A stretch of DNA of 64,000 nt from Corynespora cassiicola. Lineage: Eukaryota > Ascomycota > Dothideomycetes > Pleosporales > Corynesporascaceae. Made by a program: the position numbers and the translations under genes. The DNA is taken from assembly GCA_022059125.1 (NCBI GenBank), contig JAEUWY010000008.1:1054001-1118000 (forward strand). Reading direction: 5' to 3'. Shown here in pieces: positions 35,975 to 48,786 of the stretch (its first letter is position 1; each line of letters begins with the position of its first letter). The notes under the pieces are model-generated. The model worked only from the letters and a program-made list of their open reading frames with translations. It searched no databases and was not told the DNA's origin.

Positions 35975-38900
35975 GTGGGTGGAAGGGGCTACGAGGGATC
36001 ATGTGTTATGACGGGATGATTTACGGCCGATGATGAGGTGTTTGGGGGTTTGATGGGTTTGTGGTTTTTCGTTCCTTCTTGTTTTGCTACGACTGTTGGA
36101 TTTTGTTTGGCTCTTTCGTTCGTGCTTGTCTTTACCACTGACGATTCTCTGGGACCTTGGGAGTTGGCGCCGCGGAGCAGGGGAAAAAATAATAATAATA
36201 ATTCAAGGACATCAAGTAATCTGTATATCGGTAATTAGTAATTCTAGACCCAACCTTTAATACCAAAAGTCTCTAAAAGTGCAAAGCACACTTAAACCTT
36301 GGTACCCTTTGACGTGCGCTACCCACAGACACAAGTCGCAGCTGGACATGTCTTCCACCCACGGCCCCAAAGAAAATCTGAGCCCAGCTGTCTCAGCTGT
36401 CAAACATCTTCCCCGGTAGGTGGACTGCCAACACATGCATCCCTTCCCACCGCCACGCCGCGCCATGATCCGACATCCCGCAGTCCCGTCTTCCGCATCC
36501 TTCCGCACCGCCATGCATCTATCCGTCCGTTCCCCGACGATCCCCCCTGCCCATGTCCTTCTGGCTGGCCGTAAGGGTTCTGCCCATGGAACAGAAGTGC
36601 AGGGACGGGCGGAAAGTTACTGCAAAGCGCATCACGTGGCATGTAGGCCCAAGGCGCGGCGAGGATTCGTGTGGTCCCCGCAGGTGACATTTTCGGCGCG
36701 GGGGGGAAGAGTGTACAAGCAGCTATACCAGGATAAAGATAGAAAATGGCATAAGACTAATCGGATCAGACAGTGCATGACAGCATGGCTTCGAAAAGGG
36801 GAACGAAGACGAGGGAAGCGAGGTGGTTGGCAGATGTCAGAAGCGGGCGGTATGGATGCCCCCCCAAATGGAGATGACAGAATGCGACGTCGCATGTCCA
36901 CGCCAAAGCCATATGCCGATGCTAGGGCCCTCTGGTCTGTCATGATGCGCTCTTCACTCCATGACTGGCTAGAGGCGACATTTCTGTGCGACGTTGCGGT
37001 TGGGATTTTGGCAGCGGGCCACGCCTCGCCCGGCTGTCTACCGCATGCGAGCGTTACACTACAGCCCACTCTATCGATTCGTCACCCAACCCCCCAAACC
37101 GCAGACATGATACGAGAAAGAGAGGATGGCTTTTTTTCTGATATGCTGGGCGATGCCGGGAGAGATTCTGAGCCAATGGATCGTGGAGGATCATATCGTG
37201 AGCTCGATGACTTGCTTCCGAAACTCGTTTTTTGATCGCCATTGCGGTTCGGGTCGTCTGTTTTTAGAAGAATTCCGGTGGGCAGGTAGGTAGGTAGGGA
37301 GGAGGATGACCTGATGGCTAGGCGGCGCGTTGCAAGTGGCGGTGTACAGATGTCCTAGAGAGGGGGTGGTGGACATAGTCGATGGCCGGCCAGTGCCAAG
37401 ACCATCAGCAGTTTGTTAGTAGGCTGCCTCCCTATGCCCAGCTCTCAGTCGACCGGTCAAAGCATGGCAATGCATGTCTCGTGAGCGTGGATTCAGGCAG
37501 CACTTGGGGATCAGCGTCGGATCGGAACATTGGAGTCTAAAGGGCCGAAGCCAATCATGGCGATACGAGATTGGAGCATTTTTTTCAGATTCCATCTCCT
37601 AATCAACCCCCCATAATTCCAACTCTTTCATTTCCGAGAAGAACTCGGGTCTTTCCTGCTCTGCTGCTCTTTTGCGTTGCCGAGGTTCGTGATGGTGAGT
37701 GGTTTCTTCAACACTCTGGCACCTGCAGCGGGCGATCTGTTTGCTGGAGAGGCGGCGGACGCTGGGCGGCGAGCGGCATGAAATCTGCAGAATGAGGTGT
37801 AGAAAGATGAAGAGCGGTGAAGACGGCGGCCTTGTAGAAAGGAGTCGAGAGTGGCAGTTCAAGACAATGTTATCAGTTTGCACCACGGCCAGCCGAACAC
37901 GTACTTTGAGACATCCAAGGAGAGGAATCAAGCGCAATGTGTCACTGGGTGCTGCGGGTCGTAAGCCAGCCATGCACTAAGAATGCGCAGCGATATTGAT
38001 GCAGCCTAGTGGACTTGCGGCGACAGCTTCTTCACCAAGTATTCGTCGTGCAGTTATGACCGCGCGGCGCACGATCCGGCCAACTTGTTGAATCCTTTAC
38101 ACCCGTCCATCACGCCGAAAGGACCAGCAGCGGCCACGGGCCCCGAGGCGCCCCGTACTGGGCCTAGGAGTTCCTGGGGTAGAAATGGGAGGGGTGATAA
38201 GAGAGGCTTCAAAGACTGTTCGAGGGGTGGCGCCAAGAGCAGATTGAGCCGCAACAAGGCTGGACCCCACCATGGCACTGGACATGAAACAGGTCTTTCC
38301 CAGCCTGTGCCTTTGGCCGTGGAGAGGGCCTCATCTGGCAATTTTCATGCGAGGCTCCAGATCAATGGGTTGACGTACCCCCGGGATGCAAAGACGGGCG
38401 AGGTGATTCCGATGGCGTTGTCTGAGATTGGAAAGGCATCTCGGTTTGGCGACCAGATGCTCGGGGAGAGGTCCAAGTGCAACGTGTTCGAGGTGGTGCT
38501 CCAGAACCGGGAGAGTACCGTCTGCCCGGCGTGCGCGAGGAGCCCGAAGAGGGCACGCCTGCCGGCACACGCGCGTGGATGCTTCGGATTGAGCTGATAG
38601 GGAGACGCTGGGGGGTTAGGCCTTGGTAGGCTAGAGAATGATATCACAGTGCGCTGGTGCCGTTGAATACACAGACTGAACATGGACCGTGAGGACGTGC
38701 CGGGTTCGTGGAATGGATGGAAGAACGATGGACGAAGAAAACTGCCCCTTTTGCCAGCCCTACGCCGGCTCCGGTGCTTTCAAGCGGCCAAATCCCCCAC
38801 CCGTGGGCGCCGGAAGATGCGGCAGCGAGGTCGCTCGAGTCCGGGGGGGGGCAACCCAAGGCCGGCTGGGCTTCCTGACTCGGGCAGGCGTGCTGGATTG

Positions 38901-40352
38901 CTTTTGTACGCGGTGCCAGGAGGCCTGGCGTGGCAGCGCGTATTTTGGGCTTGGTACGGCGGCGGCATTGTGGGTTGACGTAAAGCAATGGATGAGGCTG
39001 CTCGTGTTCACGATGGGTGTCCAGCGCGCGGCTCGGGCTGCCCCTGACAGCGACAGGCGCTAGCCACGTCCTGGCTGGCCTGCTGGCTCCCAACTACCCA
39101 GGCAGGGCGCTGTGGGGATGACCTGAGCGAATGACACGGCAGTGCCGCGGCTGGCTCGCCCCTGAAGCGGGCTAAAACTCAGCAAATGCAGCAGCAGGCC
39201 AGCCCAGTGGCGCCGAGAGAGTCATTTGGACAGCTGCCGAGCGATGCTTGGTAGCCCCCAAGCTTTTTTTTTCTGCCGCGAGGCATGACACTCGACAACC
39301 GTCAACCGTCAAACGGGCGCCATCCGCTGCTACACCACCGCTGCTGCAACCCTCCACCGCGCCCGGCGTGCGCCCTCGTGCGCTGCCCGCCTGCCCTGCC
39401 GCCTCTGCCGTCCCCGCCCGTATCTGGGAGCAGGCAATACACCATGTGCACACGGTGCCGCGACGGCGCTATCGCTTGGGCTTGAGGCTGCCTCCACAGA
39501 CCAGTGCTTGCGCCCAGAAATAGAAAACACCAGCACCCGTCCCTGCGGAGATCAGCCGGGGCCCTCGGTAGCATTGGCAGTGCCTCAGGTAAAATTGCCG
39601 CTGATCAAAGCTTCGGCCTCAGCGCCGCCTGCCATTGGCCGCCATGCCCATACGCCTGCTGCTTTGCCTATTCCCTGCTGCCAGTCCGTATGGCCCTCAG
39701 GCGCCACTACTTAGATGGAGAGCCACCCTCGCCCTCGCCGCTTCTGCCCTCCTCACCTTATCCGCTGTTGGCAGCCTTCAAGCCCTTTGCCTCCAGCTGT
39801 CCTTCGCTTTTCTTCACTGTCCCTCGTTGTGTCCTGTAGACCTAATTGCCTTGCTTCCCACTGTATGCGCCCGGCCCTCTGGCGTATGCCCTCCGCTCGT
39901 TCAGCAATTCACAAGACGTATTAATTAATCAACCAATCCCGCCCGACCCATCGCTCTCTTTACAACAAACAATCCTCCAGCCTACCCAATCAGATCCGCC
40001 GTGCTCTTGCTTCCCTAGCAGACTACCGGGTACGTACCTGTGCCAGACCCATCCGAGCCACGAGGAAGCCGCCGCCCCCCAGCCTCGTGGTTACCGCAAA
40101 GTCACAACAGCACCTTTGTTCGAGACAATCCCCCTCCCATTCCAATCGAGCCTCAAGACTCCCCGCCCCTCTACCGTCTTCCCCCCCTCTGCATCTGTAC
40201 CACCACCTTCCAGCCCCCGCCGGAGTTGGCCAGACGCCTCCTCCAGCCATTGTTTTGGTCCTTCATTTAAACCTGCTGCTACCGTCCGGAAAGCCTTGGG
40301 ACGACTCAAGTTCGCAAGCTTACACTCTGCCACCTAGATCTCTGATTGAACC
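35975..40352. other. 4.4 kb intergenic region before the glyoxal oxidase
   Basis: I find no gene with recognisable motifs. Open frames at 36,420-37,235 and 38,085-38,597 (+) are the longest, and both lack protein-like composition and splice support. About 39,640-40,350 is strongly pyrimidine-rich (CCCTCGCCGCTTCTGCCCTCC and similar) and is probably the promoter and long leader of the oxidase gene. Confidence 0.45.
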
Positions 40353-42964
40353 ATGAGGGCTGCCCTATTCACCTTTGGCGCCTTCGCCAGCTTGGCCGCG
40401 GCCAACATCAACTTCGAATGGGTTAACCCGACCTGCGACTTCAAGGCCGTTGGCGCAAGCCGCTGCTTGACTGGACAGCACTGCGCCGAGGACAACACGT
40501 GAGCATGCCTGAAATTTCCATATGTTTTGAGAATCCACCATCTGATCCATCTCAGCTGTGCCGCAAACCCCCACCACGACAGGCGCGCCTCGAGGTCCTT
40601 CCAGCGCAGGGTGCCTGAGAAGAGGCAAGCCGCAAAGTACTCCACCGACGGCCAGTGTGGCCCTGCCAATGGCAACCTGCTCTGCGACCCCAACAGCACC
40701 GTCTACACTGGCTCGTGCTGCAGCTCGTACGGATGGGTAGGTCAAGCCATGCCGACTGGGATCTTATGGGAGCTAACTTTGCCAGTGCGGAAACACCCCC
40801 GCTCACTGCGGAGAGGGATGCCTTTCGGGTTGCACAAACGACAAGCCGGCCGAGCCTTCAAAGGCTGCTGAGCCTGCAACCGGTGCCGCTCCCAGAGGTG
40901 ACGGCAGGTGTGGAAAGGACTTTGGCGACGCCACCTGCGATCCCAAGGGCGCCTACGGTGGCTGCTGCAGGTAAGACTCGCTTGTAGGACCCGGCTGTCG
41001 GTACGGGGCTAACATGTTTCAGCTCCTATGGCTACTGCGGTAACACTGATGGCCACTGTCTTGCTGTGAATGGCTGCCAGAACGGCTGCAAGGACGCCAC
41101 CCCGACCTCCGCTGCTCCCCAGACCACCAACCAGGCAACCCGCCCCCCTTCCACCACCACTTCTGGCGAGCCCGTTCTCGGGAAGCCTTCGACTGTTCCC
41201 GCCGCCCAGCACACCGGAGAGGCTACCACCGATGGCAGCTGTGGTGCCCGATTTGGAAACACCGTCTGCGGTGACTGGGCTCAGGGCTCTTGCTGCTCCA
41301 TGTACGGATACTGTGGAAACACCACCTCTCACTGTGGTGAGGGTTGCCAGTCTGGCCCCTGTCTCAATGGTCCCGTCGTCCCCGCCCCCGAAGCCAGCCC
41401 GGCTCCTGCTGCTGCTAAGCCCGGCACCCTCGAGATCAAGGGCCGCTCTGGTGTCCCCGCTATGCACGCTGGTCTCATGCCCAACGGTCGTGTTGTCTTC
41501 CTTGACAAGGTTGAGAACTACACTGAACTAAAGCTTGCCAACGGACAGTACGCCTACTCCTCCGAGTACGACCCTGCGACCCAGAAGCTTGTTCCCCTCG
41601 CCTACAAGACCAACGCCTTCTGCTCCGGCGGTATCTTCCTTGCTGACGGCCGCTTTGCTTCCCTGGGAGGAAATGCTCCTCTCGACTTCATCGACCCCAC
41701 CGTTGGTGATGGTTTCAAGGGTATCCGTTTCCTCGAGCGCTCTTCCTCTGATGCTTCCCTGGACGGCAAGGACTGGGTGGAGCCTGGAACCCAGCTCGAC
41801 ACTGCCCGCTGGTACGCCTCGGTCCAGATCATGCCCGACTCCAAGATCTTCGTTGCCTCTGGTAGCTTGAACGGCCTTGATCCCACGAAGCCCGAGAATA
41901 ACAATCCCACCTACGAGATCCTGAACGCCGACGGCACTCCCCAGGGCCAGAGCATCAGCATGGAGATCCTCGACAAGAACCAGCCTTACTACATGTACCC
42001 CTTCCTCCATCTCATGAAGGACGGCAATCTTTTCGTCATGGTCTCCAAGTCGGCCGAGATCTTCAACGTCAACTCCGGCAACGTTGTCCGAATGTTGCCC
42101 GATCTCCCCGGATCTTACCGCACCTACCCCAACACTGGTGGCTCCGTCCTGCTCGGACTCTCCAGCGCCAACGACTGGAACCCTGATGTTGTCATCTGCG
42201 GTGGTGGCCCTTACCAGGATATCACTGCCCCCGGTGACCCGTCTTGCGGTCGCATGAGGCCCCTTGACGCCAACCCCGCCTGGGAGATGGACTCTATGCC
42301 CGAGGGCCGTGGTATGGTTGAGGGTACTCTGCTTCCCGACGGTACTGTCATCTGGGTCAACGGTGCCCAAGAAGGTGCTCAGGGCTTCGAGGTTGCTCGT
42401 GACCCCGCTCTCGAGGTCCTGATCTACGACCCTGAGCAGCCCCTTGGCAAGCGCTGGTCCACTGGCCCCAAGTCGACCATCCCCCGTCTGTACCACAGTG
42501 TCGCCCTCCTTCTTCTCGACGGTACTCTCCTCATCTCCGGCTCCAACCCCATCGAGCAGCCCGTCCTCCAGACCTCGGAGAGGTACCCCTTCATCACCGA
42601 GTTCCGCAACGAGATTTACACTCCTCCCTACCTCCAGGGCAACCCTACTCGCCCCTCTGACGTCGTCCTCTCTAGCAAGACGCTCAAGGCCGATGGATCC
42701 ACCTTCACCATCAAGTTCAAGTGCCCGCCCAACTCCAAGGCCGTCAAGGTCAACCTCTACTACGGCGGCTTCGTCACCCACTCGGTGCACATGGGCCACC
42801 GTATGGCCTTCCTCGACACCACGGGCTTCAACGCTGCCAGCACCACGCAGACTATCACCGTCACGATGCCTCCTAACAAGAGCATCGCGCCTCCCGGTCC
42901 GTATGTCGTCTACGTCCTCGTTGACGGCGTGCCCGCCATTGGCCAGTTCGTGCAGGTCTCGTAG
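40353..42964 (+). CDS. Glyoxal oxidase (AA5_1) with three CBM18 modules
   Basis: Four exons (40353-40498, 40556-40736, 40786-40970, 41023-42964) give 817 aa. After a signal peptide (MRAALFTFGAFASLAAA) come three hevein-like chitin-binding modules: QCGP...CCSSYGWCGN, RCGK...CCSSYGYCGN and SCGA...CCSMYGYCGN, each with the CCS-x-YGxCGN core. The catalytic copper-radical oxidase begins near residue 305. The expected active-site residues are present: Cys in NAFCSGG (about 371) and Tyr in TARWYAS (about 435) for the thioether cross-link, Tyr-His in RLYHSVA (661-662) and His in VTHSVHMGH (about 757). Family enzymes oxidise aldehydes such as glyoxal to acids and release H2O2. Chitin binding suggests action at fungal or host chitin surfaces, which is inference. 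Introns fall only in the CBM18 part. Codon use is strongly C-ending, suggesting high expression. Confidence 0.95.
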
Positions 42965-43759
42965 ACAAGACTCTACGTCTGAAATTTCCTCTATTAGAAA
43001 AAACCTTCTTCTTCTTCCTCTCTTCCCTTTTTATTCCCCCGAGTGTGCTTGGTGTGCGAGTATGATTACATAGACATGAATGAGCATTTGGCGGTCGCGG
43101 TCGCGACGTTGCCTAAGAGATACGCGGAATCAATGAAATAACTATCAAATGAGACTATTTTTTTCCCCCTCTCTCGAGCGAGTAGACGTGTAGCCGGCGG
43201 GTTGGAGTTTATGACACGCCGATGGTTTAGCCATCCCATGCCCATGCCCCCTCAACCTACCGCGCGCAAGATGTATAGTGCACCTCCAAACGAGCCCAAA
43301 AATAAGGGTCCAGATGCGCGACATAGCTGCGTCCGTCGAACCAAAAGCCCTCCCCGTTTCAAACGAACCCACCGTGGAGAAACCTGACCAAACGTCCGCG
43401 AAGAAGGAAAACAACTACCCCCCCCCCCCCCCCCCCTCCGTCCCATCAACAGCCCGACGACATGGCCACCAGGGGGCAGAGCAGGGGTAGGTCAGGTCAA
43501 GCATCTCACCCCCTCGGCCCGCCCGCCGCTGCCACGCCCCGATGCATGAGCGTCAGCATCGGAGCTCCGCGTCGCGAGCCGGAGGTGCGCGGCACGTGAT
43601 TGGCCCGCAGTATCAGGCGCGCCGCGCATTGGGGGTTATCAGCCCGCCAGCCCGTCCGCTCCGCATGCCCTCCATCTCACCACCACCACCACCACCACCA
43701 CCACTCTCTCCTTCCCTCTCACAGCGCATTCCCCACAACCCCCCCACTTTCTTGCCAGA
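42965..43759. other. Intergenic region with poly-C and CAC tracts
   Basis: About 800 bp. A run of about 19 C lies at 43,418-43,436 and a CAC array at 43,680-43,704. A GGCACGTGATTGG element stands near 43,590-43,602. No gene is seen. Confidence 0.5.
43418..43436. repeat. Poly-C tract
   Basis: An uninterrupted run of about 19 C. Homopolymers of this size are prone to length error, so the exact count should not be trusted. Confidence 0.8.
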
Positions 43760-44245
43760 ATGTCCCTCGTCCCCTACACCCCCCCTCCCCCCTCCTCGTC
43801 CCACGCCCTCCTCTCCCGCCCCAACTTCCCTCCCCCCCTCCTCCTCTCCCCCCAATCCCTCGCTGCGGAATTGATCTACCGCCTCTTGGCAGATGTCCTC
43901 CACCGCATCCTAGCTTCTCTGCACCGCCTCGCGAGCCGCTCCCTCGACGAGCTGGGGTCCTGGACCGCGCGGAAAATGGCCGAGTGGAGGGAGATGCGCG
44001 CCGCCGCCGCTGCCAAGGCCGGGAAAGTAGAAGGCGGTGGGGTGCTGGAAGAGGTCAGGAAGAAGAGGGGGTTTGGGTGGGATGGGGAGGGAGGTGGGGT
44101 TGCGTGTCCGATGGGGGGAGGAGGCGAAGGGATGGGGGGAGGGGGGAGGGGGCTGCCGCCAGGGTGGGTGAGGGAGGTTTTGGAGGGGATTGAGGAGGGG
44201 AGGATGGAGGGGAGGGATTTTTGGTTGAATGGGTTGGGGGATTGA
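43760..44245 (+). CDS. Possible small hypothetical protein
   Basis: A 161-residue frame with a plausible helical core, SPQSLAAELIYRLLADVLHRI, then SLDELGSWTARKMAEWREM, followed by a Gly-rich stretch and an acidic amphipathic end (WVREVLEGIEEGRMEGRDFWLNGLG). The start has an AGAATG context after a pyrimidine-rich leader. Other frames are also open here because of the G+C bias. I do not recognise a family, and the call rests on composition only. Confidence 0.4.
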   Translation: MSLVPYTPPPPSSSHALLSRPNFPPPLLLSPQSLAAELIYRLLADVLHRILASLHRLASRSLDELGSWTARKMAEWREMRAAAAAKAGKVEGGGVLEEVRKKRGFGWDGEGGGVACPMGGGGEGMGGGGRGLPPGWVREVLEGIEEGRMEGRDFWLNGLGD

Positions 44246-44392
44246 AGGGGGAGATGATGGGGGAGGGGGCGTTTGCTTCCAGGCGCATGCGTATACCACC
44301 GAGACATCAGGTATGAGGAACAATACATTATCAATTCATACACTCCATCTAACAAGATGGCTCTTCGCAAACGAGAGACGCCGTCCAACCCC

Positions 44393-46797
44393 CTAGGGAT
44401 AGAAAATGGCATTCCCGCTCAACTTCGCCTTGGACAGATCGGTAAACAGGTCGAGCGGATAGTCCTCCTCGTGCAAGTCCCTCCTCCACTGGTGCATGCG
44501 CCTCGACAGGGCATGGTCCTGCACCGTCATCTCCCTCCTGACGCTCCTCCTGGCATACCCTCCCAGGCTCCCGGCGACGCACTTGTCCTCTCCGCCCCAC
44601 GCCGTGTCCGCCACCGCCTTCCAAATCGCCGTCACGTCCACCGTCATCTCGCGCGTATACAAGATGCGGCAATCCGACGGCTCCCACACGAACTGGAGCG
44701 GCGTCTCCGTCTCGTCGCCGTCGCGGATGCCGTCGCGGAAGTTGACGTTGACGCTGGTGTTGATGGCCTGGCGGATGAAGACGGTATCGTCGTAGTAGTC
44801 GCCAAGTGCCGTCGTGTTGAGCTGTGCGGCTTCCTCGTCAGTCGAGGTCAGGTTGTTGATGGTGTACTGAGCCAGGTACTGGATGTAGGTCCAGGGGTAG
44901 TTGTTTGTGCCCTTGACGCCGCCAATGGCCTGCGTGATGCCGGGCTTGGAGCGGCCGCCGAGGGAGATGTAGCGTACGCCCGCGCGTTGGCGCATCAGCT
45001 CCGAGAAGATGGTGCAGGTCGAGGCGCAGTAGCCATCGGTTACGACGACAATGTCTTCGGCTGCAAAGGGCTGGGTGAAGTTGGTCAGGTTTCCAAAGCC
45101 GTGAATGTAGATGCCTCCTGAGCTGTAGGGGATAAGGACATCCGAGAGGTTCCAGCGAAAGAGGTTAGTGAAGTTGTCGCCGTACGCTTCAACAGGGCCA
45201 AACATGTCGTCCCAGCTTTGGAAGTTTTCGCTGTCCTCGTTCAGGTTGTTCTGATAGTTGAATACAGATGACACAACCTCTTCCGTCAGGGTGAGCAGCG
45301 TGTCATTGCCCTCAGGCTCAAAAATGCGTGGCAAAGTTTCCGCAATGTCGGAAAACTTTTGGCCCAGCAGGTCGGTTTCCTCGAATGCTCTGAACCGATC
45401 GGCGGCAGCATGGCTGATGCCCTGAGGGAACAGCTGTTTGTACAGATCATAGCCCTGCAAGATGGTACCTCCACCGTTGGCTTGGACATCGACAACGAGC
45501 TTCTTCTTTCCGGCAGCTTTGGCAGCGGCAAGGAACTGCTCGGCAACGTCTTGAAAGTTTAGGGTTTCCGACTCTGAAGATGCGAACGAAGGCACCGACA
45601 GCACGGCAATGTCGGAATACTCATCCTCGAGGTAATAACCGCCAATCAGGTTGGCCTCTTCACGAATGACCGGCGGCGGGTAGCCTGGAGCGGGAATGGG
45701 AGTTACCGTGGCCGTGGCCGTGGCGGAAGCGGTAGAAGTAGTGGCATTGGAAGTAGGCGAGGGTGAAGGCTCGGCCCCCGTCGGCGGGTTGCCAGTGAAC
45801 CAAAGCTTGTACAGACTCTCGCCGTCGGTAATGCCATCGAATGGAATCAATACCTTGGCATAGTTTGTGTAGGTCACCGTTGTTCCGTTTTCAAATTCGA
45901 GCTCTGTCTCGGGACCGGGGTAAACCTGGATTAAATCAGCTTGCAGTTATAGACGGTTCATGAATAAAGCTGCTTACCCAGCGACCCCTACCACTGCCCG
46001 CAAAGGTGCCGATACCTGAGCCAGCCGGGCCCAAGGAGACGGTTGCCAATTCGTAAAAAACATTGTTGTACAGAGCATCCCGGTCTTGAAGCGAGCCGCG
46101 CTGAGCCCAATCTTCCAAGAAGTCCAAAGCATCTTGGCCGTTGATCTTCGTAATCGATGACGGGATGAAGGATGCGTTGGAGAAGGATTCGGCCAAAACA
46201 TCGGCGTATACATAGGGCTTCGGGAGCTCTACACCATCCGCCGAAATAGAAACCAGGGGAACGGGCCGAGCCCAATTAAACACAGTCCCGACTACATCCG
46301 GGATGAAAACAAAGTGACCGTCGTGAGTCCTCTGGAGGAGGGTGTACAGGGCGAAGCCAAACTGTACAGATTAGTGGGGGTGTCAAGTTGGTTTGTGGTT
46401 GACGAAAACATACCTCGAATTCGTTGCCATAGGCTTCCTCCTCGACCTTAGAGCGGATCTCTGCTAGGCCGCCCCAAACATCAATACCAGGCTGGACCTT
46501 CTCCGCGTACTCTGCCGGCGGGTCCTTGAGCCAAACCGTATTCGACTGCCACCTGAAATAGGGTACGACACCGTCGAGCAAGTCGAGGGCAGCGCTCTTG
46601 TTCAATGGCACGCTGGAAATGCAGTCGTATGCCAATTGAGCTGCAACCGTCGGAGTAGCAGCTGCACTCTGGCTAGCGACGGATGCGCTGACTGCTGCGC
46701 AAGGCGACGAAGCATTCTGCCTGGCATGGAGCTGCAGCGGCGTCGCAGCCGCAATGGCAAGGAGGGGCAGGCTCGCAACAAGTTTTGGGAGCACCAT
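44393..46797 (-). CDS. Secreted peptidase S41 family protein
   Basis: Three exons (46797-46414, 46361-45978, 45925-44393), all phase 0 with 52-nt introns, give 766 aa. A signal peptide (MVLPKLVASLPLLAIAAATP) opens the protein. It resembles fungal CPAF-like/S41 proteins: an N-terminal domain with RTHDGHFVFIPD, then a tail-specific-protease fold with VVDVQANGGGTILQGYDL and the nucleophile block VVVTDGYCASTC, whose Ser is near residue 558. A Thr/Ser/Pro-rich insert (SPTSNATTSTASATATATVTP) splits the middle. It is likely extracellular with serine endopeptidase activity; substrates are unknown. S41 proteins of related type process peptides in some fungal RiPP clusters, but none of the other cluster genes (for example DUF3328 oxidases) is present here. 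Confidence 0.88.
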
Positions 46798-48369
46798 TGT
46801 CGAGGCGAAAAAATGAAGGAGGCCGACAGCGGTAGGCGACAAGAGGACGGCTTGGTCATTTTAAATATTCTGGGGAGCTCTGGGCCGGCATGAACTATTG
46901 TACCAGACACCAGGATGGCAATGTCAACCATCATCATAATACCGCTGCTCATCAAAGCTTCGAGCCTTCCATGCGACAACAAGGAGCTAAGAGCGAATCA
47001 GCGAGGCTTGTTCGATCGGCCTAAATTAACTTGCGTTCTGCGACCTTACCCTTTTAGGCAGTTGCGAGACTCCCTGCGCGATGATCCTATCCGAGCGCAG
47101 GATTGTGGACAGGCACAAGTCCATGGCGAGATTCCGGGAGATGGATGCTCGGTGACGTTGTGCAGGTATAGACACAAAGGATACCAACAAGGGAGCAGCG
47201 ACGCGTCCTGAGTGAGCAGAGCAGCATAGCCTGTATGGCCCTGGATAGATGCTGTAAGACTGGAGCAGGCTGCGACTCTGCCGAGGAGCGGGCGTTATCA
47301 TCCAGTATGCTAACGCACGCCTAGAGGCGGGACCTGTACATCCTTTATCCCCGCTCCGTGGCGTGCGAACTGCCTGGTTCGTTCTGGCGTGCGCTTTCGT
47401 GACGTTTTCTCCAGATTTCTCATCCGTTTTTCGACCACTCCCAGCCACTGTGCCCACCCGTATCTGCCGTGCTCCCGTCCAGAATGCTGCGCGACAGCCA
47501 CAGGGAAGAGCATGTGCTCAAGCCGAGAGTAGGGCCTGACGAGTTTTGAGGCAATTACGCGGTATGGTTGGAAGGGTTGGCAATGTACAAAGGTCCGATA
47601 CCTAGAATGTTGATGGGGTTGGCGGGCCAAGGCATCCAAGCTTTAGCGGCCTCGGATGCGGCTGGTGCCGAGGAACGCCTGTGGCCTCGAAACCTTGAGC
47701 CTTGGTACCTGGAACTTTATGGCTTACAATGCATCCAGCTAGTCCAGTAATAAGCTCTGCCATGTCTCAACATGTTCATGGGGGCCATTTAGGAGCGTGG
47801 AAATACCCCAAGAGCGAGACGATCGGTCTCCGCCGCATCGTCCCTGGCAGGAGACCAAAAACCTGGAATGTATAAAGACTGCGCCATCTATCTATGCAAC
47901 TCTGTTGGAATCAGCACGGCTTGCGGGCGTGGTACTGTGAGATAAGGCAACACGGAACGAAGAACAGAGACAAGGCAATGGTTCCATGGCAAGTGCATCA
48001 TGGAAGACAAACTCGAAACTGACTTCGAACCAAGTTGAAATGAATTATACCTGAATAAAGCAAAAAGAGTACAGATTGAGCAAGATAGAACCCACTTCGT
48101 GGAACGAAGTCGGACCATCTCTAACCCACATTGTCCAACACAGCATAATAAACCACCACAGACTCTGGAGCGGACATAGAAACACTACTGCAGAGCCCCT
48201 CAGTCCCATCCTTCCCCGCCATGTTTCATGGTTGTCGGTGTTTGTTTGGTCGGTGCCATCCTTTCCAAGTCTATTCATCCCAGGGATGCACCGATGGACC
48301 ATCACACGCGAGTAGTGCTATGTTCGCCTTGTCAGCCAAATGTCTCCCCAGTCCCGAAATCAACCAACC
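46798..48369. other. Intergenic region before the small-protein cluster
   Basis: About 1.6 kb with no supported gene. A TATTTAAA element at about 46,859-46,868, 60-70 bp upstream of the S41 start on the minus strand, is a likely TATA-type promoter. The rest shows no structure I can name. Confidence 0.45.
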
Positions 48370-48786
48370 TTAGTCACACTTGTTCGTTCCTGGGCGGAAG
48401 AAGTTGTCAACCAAGGTCCACCCAGGAAATTCAGGAAGAGCACGGTTGTCCATGTTTGTCTGCCACTCGCGGTACCTCCAGGATATCACTAGGCACCTAT
48501 AGTAGATACAATTAGGGTTGGTGGGGGGCAGTGGAGTACCGCCACTGCGCATCTCGGAAGTGATGTCGCGACCAAATTGGTTTTGGGTCTGATCACTGAG
48601 TTCGAGAAAGGCCTGTCGGAATGTAGCGCATTCGTTAGCAGTACGCTCATGGACTTCGGGGCGGACACCCTCGTTGCAGTTTTGGTACTCCTTTTGGTAG
48701 ATAAACCACTTTTGCTTACAGGCAAGAGCAGGAAGGACAAAAGAGAGGAAGGCAGCAAGCCACAAGGGAAGGACAAAGAAACGCAT
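48370..48786 (-). CDS. Small secreted cysteine-rich protein A
   Basis: One exon, 138 aa. The signal peptide MRFFVLPLWLAAFLSFVLPALA ends just before the first Cys. The mature protein has Cys at 23, 37, 53, 93, 98 and 137. It shares three features with two neighbours at 49.5 and 51.1 kb: a C-x13-C start, GRDIT (72-76), C-x4-WRYREW (98-108), and a C-D C-terminus. Compared with the other two it lacks two cysteines, which may be a lost disulfide pair. I know no family for it. Size, cysteines and export signal fit a candidate effector or antimicrobial-type small secreted protein. It is divergent from protein B across a 746-bp shared promoter region with TAAATA about 80 bp upstream. Confidence 0.8.
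   Translation of the reverse strand: MRFFVLPLWLAAFLSFVLPALACKQKWFIYQKEYQNCNEGVRPEVHERTANECATFRQAFLELSDQTQNQFGRDITSEMRSGGTPLPPTNPNCIYYRCLVISWRYREWQTNMDNRALPEFPGWTLVDNFFRPGTNKCD

Noticed and set aside
36420..37235. 271-codon plus-strand frame
   Set aside because: No motif, odd composition, and other frames are equally open.
38085..38597. 170-codon plus-strand frame with a somewhat protein-like middle
   Set aside because: The middle part (NGLTYPRDAKTGEVIPM) looks plausible but is isolated; both ends are compositional and I found no splice chain.
41528..42799. 423-codon open frame antisense to the glyoxal oxidase
   Set aside because: It mirrors the strongly C-ending codon use of the oxidase and has no motif; the sense protein is unmistakable.
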